Shown: positions 21,864 through 33,112 of the stretch, piece after piece
Layout of the letters: every line of letters begins with the position of its first letter
How positions within the stretch are numbered: position 1 is the first letter of the stretch
Source of the DNA: Rhizophagus clarus
Taxonomy: Eukaryota; Glomeromycota; Glomeromycetes; Glomerales; Glomeraceae
DNA: 64,000 nt
Assembly (NCBI GenBank): GCA_015698045.1
Contig: BLAL01000298.1
Span: 1 to 64,000, forward strand
Direction: 5' to 3'
Translations under genes and position numbers: made by a program
The notes under the pieces: model-generated
The model's input: the letters and a program-made list of their open reading frames with translations, nothing else
Database searches by the model: none
What the model was told of the DNA's origin: nothing

Positions 21864-21871
21864 ACTGTAGG

Positions 21872-23334
21872 TAGATTTGACCTCGCTGAATAACTTTACT
21901 TAAAGAAAAAAGTAATTTCATTTGACTAAAGTGATGTTATTACGTCCTGAAGTTAAAAGAGAAAAAAAAAATTTTTTGGAGTTAGTACTGTTTAAAAAAT
22001 ATAATTATCTTCACAAATATTATACTTAGAATCATAAAAATTGAAATACAAATACTTTTTACAACTGCTGAACAATTTACTTAAACATAAAAAGGTAATT
22101 TCATTTGTCCAAAATTCATTTTATATATAAGTAAAATTAGCAAACAAAAAATAAAAATATGAGAATATTATTATAAAAACATGATTTTTTTTTATAAATA
22201 TTAAATACAATATTGTGTTTATAAAATTAAAATGTGTAAAATAATAGAAAAGAAGTATCAGTTTAAAAAAATTTTTTGTAAAAAAATTTTTTGATATACA
22301 TGTGAAATTAAAATTTTTTCTCTATATATATATGAAAATCTTTGTTATATGAATAAGGGGTTCTGCTACACAAATATAATTACTGAGCTGAAATAAAAAT
22401 AAGTTCAACTACACATTTAAATATCTAACCAATTAAAAATTTTATATTAAAATAAGCAAATAAAAGTCTTATATAGGGTTTTTTTTTATAAATCTAACAT
22501 ATTTATATATTGTTTGGGAGTCCTATTCAAATGATAGTAAATTCATTATGATTTAATCAATGTTGGTAAAGTTTTAAAATTTTATATTAAATTAAATAAT
22601 AATGTCATTTATAAAAAAAATTGCAAGTATTCATTTAACCATAACTTTAGGATTATCAAAAATTATTCAGGTTTATTTTGGCCATTGATTTTTGAATACT
22701 TAAATAATATATTGTAAAAGTATAGATAAAAGTTTATTTATAATTAATGAATCTATTCCAAAAGGAGCTTATATCATCTTTATAACAATATTCTGATTAA
22801 TAAAGTATTCTATAATCTGCTTCTGCTGAATATATAACTGCAATAACCACTATCAATGCTAATTATATTGATCTTTATAACATTCAACAAAAAAGTCTTA
22901 ATGTTACAGAATAGTTGATTTGGATCATGCTGATATATAATCACAAATGTTTAGTATTTTATTGTTGCATAAAGTGTACCAACATTTCATTTTATTGTAA
23001 TTGAAATAATATATATATTAATACTAGTAAAGTGTTTTGCCCACTGATTGTTAAAATGTACAGATTAAATTTTATTATTCTGTATAGATAACTTTTTTTG
23101 AATTTTAAATTATTTGGTTTGTTGGATCTAATAAATTACATACATGCATACATAAACACCAAAATAAATAGCTATCAAAATTATGTAGATAAAATACAAT
23201 TTAAGTAACTTATTACAATACAATTAAAAAAAATAATAAAATAATGTTTTTCCAACCAAAACTTCTCGAATTCGCATTAATATATGGAAGAATTGCCAAT
23301 AAATATTAATTGTTTGTTTAAATACAGAAATTAA
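21872..23334. other. AT-rich intergenic region
   Basis: No gene or clear element seen. Long A and T runs and many short frames full of stops. The right part is the probable 3' untranslated region of the membrane-protein gene. Confidence 0.5.
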
Positions 23335-25003
23335 TTAACTTTTATAATACTCTTTTCTTTTAAATGCATTTGGCAATACGCCTACTAATATTTTCCTTCC
23401 TTCACCACTTCCATGCATGCTTCCTGTTACAATAGCTTCAACTACAGCCCAAATCGAAACTATGAATCCCAATGAAAATACAACCAACATAAATAAAAAT
23501 GGTACAACGTCTTCAAATACTTTTGATACTTCTGTATTACGTTGATTAAAAGCTCTACCTAATATGTCAGATACGACAAATCCTATAACAGATAAACAAT
23601 AAAGACTCATAATAAATCCCTCTCTCACTTTTGTTGTACCAAATCTCCACCACTTTGCTCCATAATTTACTTCGTGAAATTTCGATGCATCAACTCGCTT
23701 CTTTTCCTCAAAAAATATTGAAAAAATCATTAAAGGGGAATAATACAATACTGTGAAAGATGAATCAAATCCTTTATTCTTAAGTTCTATATAAGTCCAT
23801 ACTGTAATAAGTGAAATGTAGGCAACAAAAAAAATAAATGGAATAATAACTAGTCCAATCAGATTAGACATGAAAATTTTCGCATCCGTCGTTGAATTCA
23901 ATTTATACACTGCGTAGACGATGTTGAATATGACAATCTGAGAAAACCAAGCAACTCTAGCCATTATCTGTGATCGGTTTATAACTCTCCCAAAAGGTGG
24001 AGAAAGATAAGCATAATTGGTTGAATATGAAAGTCCACTAGATGTACCTCCTGATACAAGAGTTAATGGTAAGAGATCAGAAGATTCACGGTGATGAAAT
24101 AGATCCGCTTCTTTTGAACGACGATACCCTCCTGTATCACTTGAGTGTTCTGCTGCTGCTGCTGCTGCTTGTGTCTCTCTTGGTATTCCACGTGATTTGG
24201 GATCATATGACGCTTTCTCTACAAAAAAAAAAACGAGAGATTATAATCGTCTTTACAATTTTGTTATAAATGAAATTTTTAACGCCAAATCAGAATAGGA
24301 CGTAACATCTCTAATTGATGTCTAGAAATTCCACTATTAAAAAGTCGTCGTGATTTTTTCCTCCCATTAAAAAATTTAAAAATCGGGCGACTGGAATTTT
24401 TAGTTCTTAATATGTATCGTATTCTGATTGGCGAATTGCTTAAATAAAAGTTTAAGTTAGCTTCAAACCTTTCATAAGTGAGGATGATCCTTTCTCCACA
24501 TTTTCATCCAGTAAACTTAAGGGTCTTAAACCTCGATTATCCATTCTCGGAGAAATATCAACAACGGAATGTTCAGTCATTTGAGATACCGTTATTGGTG
24601 TCTCGGTTTGACCTGATAATCTAGAATCTTGAGGTTGAAATGGCTCTTCTTCACTAGATGAATCATCTTCAAAGAAATTCTCTTCATCAACGCTTGGCCT
24701 AGTTTGTACCGATTCTGCTACAGCCGATAACTCTGAAAGTTGTCTTTCATGTTGTCTCGGAAGAGGAGTTGTATAAGATCGCTGTGGTACTTGTACACGT
24801 TGACGTTGTGACATTATTGAAGCTTGAGAGCCACTTGTTGCGGGCGTTATTTCTATTGGAGGTCCCACGGGGGGACCGCCTCTAAGTCTTGGGTCATCAG
24901 AGTCACTATCAGAAGACGACGCGTCTAAATTATAAATTGGTACTGTCTGCAATGACTCACTGGGTGCCGAATTTTGTACTGAATTATCGTCAGTTGGTTC
25001 CAT
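23335..25003 (-). CDS. Five-pass membrane protein with long acidic, Ser-rich N-terminus, 472 aa
   Basis: Two exons, 25003-24469 and 24218-23335, join in phase (AAA G|AG AAA) and give 472 residues. The first 270 or so residues are disordered: Ser/Asp/Glu runs (SSSDSDSDDPRLRGG, DDSSSEEEPFQP), a poly-Ala stretch and many Pro. The C-terminal 200 residues have about five hydrophobic spans: VAWFSQIVIFNIVYAVY, LIGLVIIPFIFFVAYISLIT, TVLYYSPLMIFSIFF, FIMSLYCLSVIGFVV and FLFMLVVFSLGFIVSIWAVV. It ends in a basic tail (FKRKEYYKS). I do not recognise the family and no catalytic motif is visible. The Ser/Thr-rich acidic N-terminus, probably cytosolic, could be a phosphorylation target, but that is a guess. 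Confidence 0.8.
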
Positions 25004-25905
25004 GTATGAAATAAAAATTTCAAAATTTTATAGTTTCTTATACACGTTAAAAAGAACGAGAAAAAAAAAATATATTTTTCATCAAAAAAAAGATTCACAG
25101 GAAAGTAAACCCGTCCGTGATCCTAAAACCCAAAATAAAAGAATGTTACACGAACCCACGCCACAAACAGCCAAAGCCGCCAATTTAATACTTTTTTTTT
25201 AAAATATTCTAATAAAATAATCGGGTGTTATTTTGACAGTTGTTTGAACTTGTCAAGTATAAGAAGAAATCGATCGATCAGCTGCAAAGCCTTTTCACAT
25301 AAATTTTTTCCTATTTTTTTTTATAAGCCTATAACAAAGCCATATAGATAACCGTGCCTCTTAAACCAATCAGTCCCTTCCAAATCTTTTTTCTGGTAAA
25401 CGGTAATAATAAGAAAGGCTTTAAATTTTTTTTATTTATATATTGAAAATTTTCTTGTCTCTGAGCGAGGTTTTTATATATATATGTGAAGCCACTACTC
25501 CGATATAGAATCGAATGAATCATAAATGCGTAAATGTACGCCATGGCAAAAAATTTTAATGAGTGAGTCATGTGATTTTTTCTGTCATTCAAAATTTTGT
25601 CCATTCCGAGTTAGGTTTGTATCATTTACATAATATATATATGACATAATTTGAGAAGATGATGGTTAAATTTAAAACGAAATTAATTAAAAAAATTAAA
25701 CTTTATCTAATACTACTTAAATGCAATTCTAGATGTCAGACGAAGACAAATTACTTTTTTTAGTTTTATTTAATAAACTATAATTAATACTAATACCTCC
25801 AAAAATAGCAATACTATTAAAAAACACCACACCATATTATCTTCCGACTGAACCAAAATTCTAAATATATTAATCTTTTTATACATTAATTATGAACCAT
25901 TAAAT
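25004..25905. other. Intergenic region between two minus-strand genes
   Basis: Probable promoter of the membrane-protein gene at its left end and the 3' region of the transporter gene at its right end. A 91-codon minus frame at 25604-25329 lacks protein-like composition and is not called. Confidence 0.5.
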
Positions 25906-27219
25906 TTATTTTCGAACCATTTCTTTATATCGCACCCAAGAATATAAGCCTGAACCGAATAAAGCGAGGAATATACCAGTTCCATTCTACATAATAGAAA
26001 TAATGATTTATTAAAATGGTCAATATTTGAAATGACCTAATAAGTTAAATTAAATAACTTACCAAAAGTGAAATTGGATTTTGGAAATACCAAGCAGCCA
26101 AGGCAGTTTGGAAACAACTTTTTGCAGTTCCGGAAATTGTGTTGGTTAAAGGTGTTGTGAATTTGATTTGCAAGAACATTGCAATGTTGATGACAAAACC
26201 AGTGATACCGGTGATAGTCATTAACGTCCAAAATCCCCAATCGTTTAAGAAATCTACTGTTACAATTCCTTGAAATTCACCAGAAAAAATTACTAATGGA
26301 AGAAGGAATATTATTGAAAGAGTCGTATTATAATGAAGAAGCCGCCTAAAAAAATAAATAAATACAATCTTAATTGATTGTAAAAGTTATAAGCACGTGT
26401 AAAAAGGACATATATAATTACCATTGGTTATTATCTACTACATTAAGTGTTTTCTTAACATAAATACCATACAATGCAACGAATGCACTGGAAGCAACAC
26501 CATAAATGATACCTTGCCAAGAGAAATTTATTTCCCCATAGGAACCAATAACGAAGCCAAAGAAAACAATACTACAACAAACTAATGCAGCGAATGAAGT
26601 TTTGGCTCCAAGAAGTGTGTATGTAAAAAGAATATTAAAAATAATTGAAAGTGAACGGGCAACCTATAATAAATTAAATTAAGTTATAAATTTATTTTCT
26701 AGATCGTATATTTGAAAATATGACAAACCTGATAAAATGTAACTTCTACATATTGCAAACATAAATTGTTGAAGGCCAACATCATAACATATACAAATGT
26801 TAATGGAGTAACCTTGCGGGCAATGCTTAAATCGAATTCATACGGTGGGATAAATGAATTAACTCTATTTGCACAATGAATGTAGAATTTATATGATTAG
26901 TCGCTGAACAGGAAAACACCACACAGTTGCATTTTAGTAAATACCTTTGACCCAAAGTTCCCCACATTAACAGGATAACCAACGCAACAACAAGTTGAAA
27001 CCATGTTACAAATAATGGAAATGGAAATCTATACTCTGAAGAACTTAGAATATATTTGTTTAAAAATACTACTGATAAAGAAGCGGCCCAGTAAAACGCT
27101 ACTACCAATAAGATAACAGTCGCTGAATGTTGTTTTTGGTGATGAGCATACGCAGATGCTGACGTTGCTGGAGGTGGAAGAAAGGGTTTCTCATCAGCTT
27201 TTTCGTCGGGAGAAACCAT
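25906..27219 (-). CDS. GDP-fucose-transporter-like nucleotide-sugar transporter (SLC35C family), 338 aa
   Basis: Five exons, 27219-26945, 26864-26729, 26663-26422, 26345-26063 and 25986-25906, join with consistent phases to 338 residues. It starts MVSPDEKADEKPFLPPP, a short cytosolic tail, then has about ten hydrophobic spans. Diagnostic family segments are SVVFLNKYILS, VEVTFYQVARSLSIIFN, KTLNVVDNNQW and TNTISGTAKSCFQTALA; the last matches the THNVSGTAKAC motif of SLC35C1. SLC35C1 proteins exchange GDP-fucose for GMP across the Golgi membrane. The length fits the family (human about 364). Substrate cannot be settled from sequence, since the wider triose-phosphate/nucleotide-sugar superfamily is similar. 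The last exon ends GSGLYSWVRYKEMVRK, a basic cytosolic tail that could act as an ER/Golgi sorting signal. Confidence 0.87.
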
Positions 27220-27758
27220 TTTATTTACTTCTTTCTTATTATACCTCTAATGATTACTTTTTAGCATACAACTTATGACAGATCTAACCTGACTTATTCT
27301 TTGAAAAATAATAAATAATATAAAAATATTAAAAAAAAAAGAGAGAGAGGTGTATTTTACAATCACTTATTGCAAAGCTAATCTATTTCAATGAAACACG
27401 ATATAGAATAAGGTAATTTACATATAAATAGCAGACAAATATTTAGTAAATATTGGCCACGCACAGTATTTTATACTATACTTAGAAATTATCACACATT
27501 TTTGGAAAACCTGCAATTTTTAAAAATATCACAAAAAAGATTCTAGGTTAACTTCTACAATAATACTATAATTTAATATGCATATTTTGCCGAATATTTG
27601 GAAATATCTCTGATTGGCCAAACGTAAGTATCAAGATTTAAAAGCATAGTTGCATGAGGTAATAATGAGAAATACCGGTTTGTATAAACAATATTCTGAT
27701 GTCCCGACTAAAGTTCGCGAGTTATTTACTATTAAAAAAAAAAAATTACACAGGCTAC
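27220..27758. other. Promoter side of the transporter gene and tRNA 3' flank
   Basis: No gene. It contains a GA dinucleotide-like run (27340-27350) and the T12 terminator of the tRNA. Confidence 0.5.
27733..27744 (-). terminator. Pol III T-run terminator of tRNA-Thr
   Basis: A run of about 12 A on the plus strand (T on the minus strand) lies 15 bases past the tRNA 3' end, the position expected for RNA polymerase III termination. Confidence 0.75.
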
Positions 27759-27830
27759 AGCCCCTTGGCGGATTCGAACCACCGATCTTCGCTTTACGAG
27801 AGCGACGCCTTACCACTGGGCCAAAGAGGC
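27759..27830 (-). tRNA. tRNA-Thr (anticodon CGT)
   Basis: The minus strand folds as a 72-nt tRNA. The acceptor stem GCCTCTT pairs with AAGGGGC (one G-T). The D arm is GCC/GGC with an AGTGGTAA loop. The anticodon stem TCGCT/AGCGA encloses CTCGTAA, which puts CGT at 34-36 and reads threonine ACG codons. The T arm is GGTGG/CCGCC around TTCGAAT, and the discriminator is T. CCA is not encoded and no intron is present. The A box (TGGCCCAGTGG) and B box (GGTTCGAATCC) are intact. Confidence 0.95.
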
Positions 27831-28314
27831 AACCGTCCCATAAGCCACCATGTAATTTTCTTTATGCAATTCTATATAAATGTCAAAGGAGCGTATATGT
27901 TTTTAGTGGATGAAATCCACTTAACACGTCACACTTAGGGTGGTCATTCAATTAAGTAAATCAAACCTATATCAGGTAATTTTTTGATCGAAAATTAATA
28001 CATATTAAAAATATATAAAAGATAGTTCACATTTTTTAGGTGTCATATCGTACAATAACTTCTTTCTCTATTACTTTGGTAATAATTAGTTTTTATAAAC
28101 TATACCTATAAATTACATTAAACCAGTAAATTTTAAATTTTCAAGTATTTTAGATTTTAAATTCTCAATATATTTTATATTCAAAAGTAAAATACTGAAA
28201 TAACAGTAGCTTTGCAACTCATTGTTTACAAAATAGATAAACTCTATATACAATACCGCATATAGTTTCCAAATGTCGCACGGAAGTGATCATATTTATC
28301 ATAATCTCCTATAT
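27831..28314. other. Short intergenic region
   Basis: No gene seen. An imperfect inverted repeat GGATGAAATCC near 27909 could be a small hairpin. Confidence 0.4.
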
Positions 28315-28592
28315 CTAATCAGTCATTTCTTCCGCAGCAATTTTTGATTGTGTAATCAAACCTGTCAATTGACTTGGAAAGTAAAATTGTTTGAATTTTC
28401 TTTGACCTTCTACGCGTTTCCATCTGGCGTGTACCGATCTATTTCTGTATGACGCGAATGTTTGCACTAACCCTAAAAAGAGGGATTCAATGCTTAATCA
28501 AAAATTGAGCAATTTTGTGAATTTTTTTTTTTAAAAAAATTGTCCGTTATACTTTTTAATTCCCCATTTGCAGGATATTTCTTGAGTTTCAT
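28315..28592 (-). CDS. Small basic protein of unknown function, 65 aa, 2 exons
   Basis: Exon 1 (28592-28553, MKLKKYPANGELK) and exon 2 (28472-28315) join in phase across an 80-bp intron with donor GTATAA and acceptor TTTTTAG. The result is 65 residues, basic and soluble, containing LVQTFASYRNRSVHARWKRV, FKQFYFPSQLTGLITQ and the acidic end AAEEMTD. The composition and clean splice argue for a real gene; the compact basic form is like small mitochondrial or ribosome-associated proteins, but I do not recognise it. The start codon lies only 51 bp from the start of the divergent DNAJC7-like gene, so the two transcripts probably overlap in their leaders. Confidence 0.55.
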
Positions 28593-28643
28593 AGCTCCTT
28601 AGTTTTGTATATATACACATATATATTTTTGATAAATACGAAT
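28593..28643. promoter_or_regulatory. 51-bp divergent start-codon interval
   Basis: Two opposite start codons (28592 minus, 28644 plus) are separated by 51 bp containing TATATATACACATATATATT. If both gene models are right, the promoters must lie inside the opposing 5' regions or introns. Confidence 0.4.
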
Positions 28644-30829
28644 ATGGATATGGAAACTGATATTCCAGAATCTAATACGTGAGTAGCATTTCCCATTTGT
28701 AAAATAATGTGATCGTTATACAAAGGATACGAAACAGTGTTCTTAACTGAGTTAGTTAAGAACTTGTTTGTTTTATGCCTCATAAAGGCTCTTTAATTAC
28801 GAATTTATAAAGTAATATTTAGGAAGATGCAAATAGTTCTAAAGAAAATTATTATTTTAATAAAAAAAAAAAAAAAAAATGAGACAATGGTTATTATTTT
28901 ATTTGAAATGACAAGTTATTAGTCCTGAATTGTATTCTATTTTTTTCCATAAACAAATATTCAGATTTTTGTACTGGTAAAAGAGACTAACAATAATATA
29001 AGCAATTGATTCTTGTCGGTATCAAATTTTCTTTTGTTCTTAGGGAAGGAAATTTCTAATTAGGTTTCTTTTCTTTTCCTTTTTAAATTTAATTAGTCAA
29101 GTTGAGGCGGAAAATATAAAAAATGAAGCCAATAATTTTTATAAATGTGGAAATTATGATCAAGCTGTTGCGTTATATACCAAATCCATAGGTAAGAAAT
29201 ACGATCAACAGTTATTATCCAAGAGTATTGTGATCAATCGTATCTGCTCGCTTGATTATACATTACATGACAATTTTCTTATCACTCATAGTTACAAATG
29301 TTGAATAACTTTGCGCTCGTTAATATCACAGAACTTAACCCGGATTCCCCAACATATTATAACAACCGCGCTGCCGCTTTGATGATGTTGAAAAAAACAA
29401 AAGACGCTCTTAATGATTGTAAACGTGCGATTTCTTTGGATCAAACATCAATTAAGGCTTATCTTCGCTGTGCGAAATGTAATTTTTTGCTCGGTAATTT
29501 AACTGAAGCCGAACGAATGTATACTCAGGTATTAAACATGGATCCTACGAGTTCACAGGCAAAATCAGAATATTCGCAGTTAATTCAAGTAAAAGATTAT
29601 ATTCAACAAGCTGAAATATATTTAAAAAATGAGCGATTCGCTTTGGCTTTGAATGTAATTGATAGAGCAGCAACCTTTTTAGAAGAAATTCCGACCAAGT
29701 GGAAACTAATGAAAGGTGAAGCGTTGTTAGAACAAAAAGAATTTGGAAGTGCTAGTCAAATAGCAATGTAAGTATTCGTGAAAGTTCATTTACAAACATG
29801 AATTTCTTATATATTTTATCTTCTTTTAGTGATATTTTACGTTCAGATCCACAAAATTCTGATGCTCATGTGTTGAGGGCACGAATATTATATCTTGAGG
29901 GAGATAATAATAAAGCTGCTAGTCACTGTCAGGAAGCACTACGTTGTGATCCAGATAACTCAAAAGCGCGTATACTATTAAAGGTAATTAATTTTATATT
30001 TTATTAAGAAATATATTTTTATATATTATTCTTTTTTAACAAAATTTTTTTTTTCAATAAATTTTTAAAGAAATCGAGAGCACTTGAAAGCCAAAAGACT
30101 GCTGGTAATGAAGCTTTCATTAGAGGGGATTATAGAGAAGCATACGATATTTATAGTGCAGCTCTTGAGATTGATCCATCAAACACGAACATGATGTCTA
30201 AACTTTATTCAAATAGATCAGCAGTTCTAATTAAACTTGGAAAATTAACCGATTCATTAAAGGACATGGACAAAGCATTAGAACTAGATCCTAATTTTGT
30301 TAAAGTATTGAGGAGAAGAGCGGACGTGTATCTCAAATTGGAAAGATATGAAGATGCTGTGCAAGATTTGAAAGTTGCAGTGGACTTGGAAGGAAACAAT
30401 GCTGAAATTCGTAAAGAGTTAAGAAACGCTGAAAGAGAGTTAAAAAAATCAAGTCGAAAGGATTATTATAAGATTCTTGGGGTCAGTAAAGATGCATCCG
30501 AGAGTGAAATTAAAAAAGCATATCGTAAATTGGCACTTCAACATCATCCTGACAAAAATTGTGGGGATACTGATGCAGAAAAAAAGTTTAAAGAAATTGG
30601 TGAAGCTTATGCAATTCTTGGAGACCCGGGCAAGAAACAAAGATATGATAGTGGAGCAGATCTTGAAGGAATGAATGGAGTAAACTTCGATATAGATCCA
30701 AATCTATTTTTCCAAATGTTTATGGGTGCTGATATGTCCAACATGGGAGGATCTAGAGGGTTCCATGGATCCCCGAGACAAAGATCTAGTTATCATAGTC
30801 ATGGAACACACCAATTTCACTTTGGTTGA
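28644..30829 (+). CDS. TPR/J-domain co-chaperone, DNAJC7 (TPR2)-like, 492 aa
   Basis: Five exons, 28644-28678, 29097-29191, 29332-29767, 29830-29983 and 30071-30829, join in phase to 492 residues, nearly the human DNAJC7 length (494). The protein has two blocks of tetratricopeptide repeats (starting [20 protein letters not shown] and [20 protein letters not shown]) and then a J domain beginning [20 protein letters not shown]. The HPD motif is intact in [10 protein letters not shown], so it should stimulate Hsp70 ATPase. DNAJC7 proteins bind Hsp70 and Hsp90 C-termini through TPR clamps in the cytosol and recycle clients between them. The C-terminal tail is Gly/Ser-rich and ends in a His-rich [11 protein letters not shown], perhaps metal-binding by accident. 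Exon 1 is only 35 nt. Confidence 0.93.
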
Positions 30830-31433
30830 TATATAACATTTCCAGTGTCCTTATATGATTCAAGATAAATAGCGTCCGTTTACTATTTTATTTATTTAAT
30901 TTAAAAAAAAATGTGCGTATATATATAAATGATATATACGATTGCCCAAAAATTTGTATTAAAAAAAATTTTTGGAGGTAAGAATGATTGAACAATTTAT
31001 GACAAAAAAATTTTTTTTTCTCGTACAAAATTTTTGTCAACTTTATAATTATGTTCTATTAAGTCGTTTTTTATTCGGGAACTCTTATTACATATTAATG
31101 AAAAAAATGATTGGTTTTGTTGATTATAATACATTGAGTCAATTATTATTTTTATTTTTTGAAAGTTAGATTACATAAAAGGTTGAATTTGTTATGGTAA
31201 TGATAATTGCTAGAAATAAAGTATATATATAATATTTATTTAAAACAGACAACAAAAAGCCCTTAATACTACCATCTTCAGTTTAGAAAATTCGAAAAAA
31301 TAAACTTTTATCTTAAATTTTAAAAAAAATTAATTGTTTATTTATACAAAGTATGATGCATTCATTATATAAATATATAAATATTGTAAATGTAAATATA
31401 AAACAAGTCCTTCTTGGGTATGTACAGAATATA
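30830..31433. other. Convergent 3' region
   Basis: 3' untranslated sequence of the DNAJC7-like gene and of the following minus-strand gene. AATAAA-type signals occur on both strands (for example AGAAATAAAG at 31212). A 65-codon plus frame at 30972-31169 is Phe/Leu-rich and not called. Confidence 0.5.
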
Positions 31434-33112
31434 TTAGTAGTTATATCCACCGCTATTGTACCCATTGTATCCGTTATTGTAACCATTATTGTAACCGTTA
31501 TTAAACCCATTGTTATATCCATTATTGTACTCGCCGCCGTATCCATTATTATTAGTACTCTCATAAGGAGGATAATTATAATTAGTATTAGGCGCAGGTT
31601 GATTTACAAAATTATTAAATTGAGGATCAGTTGTACCATAATATCCCCCAACACTAGTCGCCGCGCTGTTATTGTAATTATTAGGAGGATATCCAGACAT
31701 TGAAGGCATTGGGGGTATTGAGGGCATTGGCATACTTAAATGAGTATGACCATTATTTGGATTAGTATTAGTATTGTAATAAGGGTAAGACCAAGGAGTA
31801 GAATATAAATTAGGAGGAGGTGAGGAAGAAGAAACGGGAGAGGAGACAACAGGAGGAGAGACAACAGGAGGAGCGACGACAGGAGGAGAAGGTGGAGTTG
31901 GAGGGGGACGTTTTCTATAGTATTCTTCTTGTTCTGAAGAATTATTTAACGATGATGTCGTTATGCTTGTAGATGAATAATTGTGAGTGTATTTTGATGA
32001 AGAAGAAGGGGGTGTGGGTGGTTGGAGTCTCTTATCATCGTTAGTAGATAATATTGTTTTATATTCTGTTGAATTGTTTGGGGAATAAGTTGAAGTAGGT
32101 CTTGTTGAATTATTAGATGTTGGTTTATCATGATTGGACGTTTCTTCATCCTCATTATAATTAGGATCAGAAAGTTTTAATTGTAATTGTCTGGCGTATT
32201 CTTCATCTTCTTTCTCTTGAGCTTTTAGTTTACGAAGTTTTTCTTGCAAAATAGCCTCTTCTTCGGCTAATTTTATTATTAATTTTTCCTCTTTTTTATT
32301 ACGATGTTTCTTTTTCTCTTTCAATTCAAGTAATTTTAAGTTTTCTTTTAGAGTGTCATTGTTTGATTCATCATCGAGAATGTATTCATTTTTTGATTTA
32401 GTGATATTTTCATCATCCCATTTATCCAAAATAGATAATAATGAGATAATCAATAAATATTCCAACCCCTTTTTATCCTTTACAGGTATTCTTTCCATGT
32501 TATAATACATTACCGTTATACAACCCAACGTTTTATTTTCTTGTTTATACATACATACTCCTATACCTGGATCGTCTCCGTGTACCATTTTACATTCTAA
32601 TTCTCTACCAACTATATTTCTTTTTTTCCATACATATTTTTCCTCTTCCCACATAAATTTATTTTCAAATGTTAATATTCCACTATCTTTTAGTTCTATA
32701 CATTCATCTGGCTATAATAGATAATGATATTAAATGATAAATAAATGAAATATTATAAAAAATTTGAAAATAATTCTTACTTGATATAGTAGTAATTGTT
32801 TTAATTTCGCGCCCGACTTTTTTCCTTGTACTTCAGCTAATACAGCTTGAGCTACTGGGTCAAGTAACTTAGCTACATAAGATCCTCCGGCAGCCTGTCA
32901 TATTTTTTTTTAAAAAAATAAATAAATAAATAAATAAATTTGTTCAAATGTAATCTATATCTAAAGTTAAACTTCGTTACCTTTTGTCTGATCTTCGTAT
33001 AAATAACATCTCCCTTCCCATGAGATTTAAATTCTCTTATTTCAATTAATCCTCTACTTTCTCCTTTCACTAATACGTAATTACAAAGATTTCCGTGTTC
33101 TTGAAGAACCAT
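31434..33112 (-). CDS. Protein with conserved tubby/LOR-like head, coiled coil and prion-like tail, 507 aa
   Basis: Exons 33112-32981, 32894-32781 and 32711-31434 are all phase 0 and give 507 residues. The first 165 residues form a compact conserved-looking domain (VLQEHGNLCNYVLVKGESRG, GGSYVAKLLDPVAQAVLAEV, PDECIELKDSGILTFENKFMW, GLEYLLIISLLSILDKWDD). The alternating beta pattern and the LVK...IREF and W-rich edge recall tubby C-terminal/LURP-one-like folds; this is inference. A charged coiled coil follows (about residues 205-260), with DEEYARQLQLKLSDP. The last 240 residues are disordered: Pro-rich (RPPPTPPSPPVVAPPVVSP), then Asn/Tyr/Gly repeats of NNGYNNGYN. The tail is prion-like and could drive condensates. 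Function unknown. Confidence 0.78.

Noticed and set aside
21624-21921. Frames on both strands with NIRN/VPQ repeats
   Set aside because: They arise from the CCGCAATT subterminal repeats of the second hAT element.
27631-27938. Three frames on both strands over the tRNA
   Set aside because: They overlap a well-folded tRNA-Thr and have no protein-like composition.
31353-31703. 116-codon plus frame rich in Ile/Val
   Set aside because: It is antisense to the Asn/Tyr/Gly repeat of the minus-strand gene.
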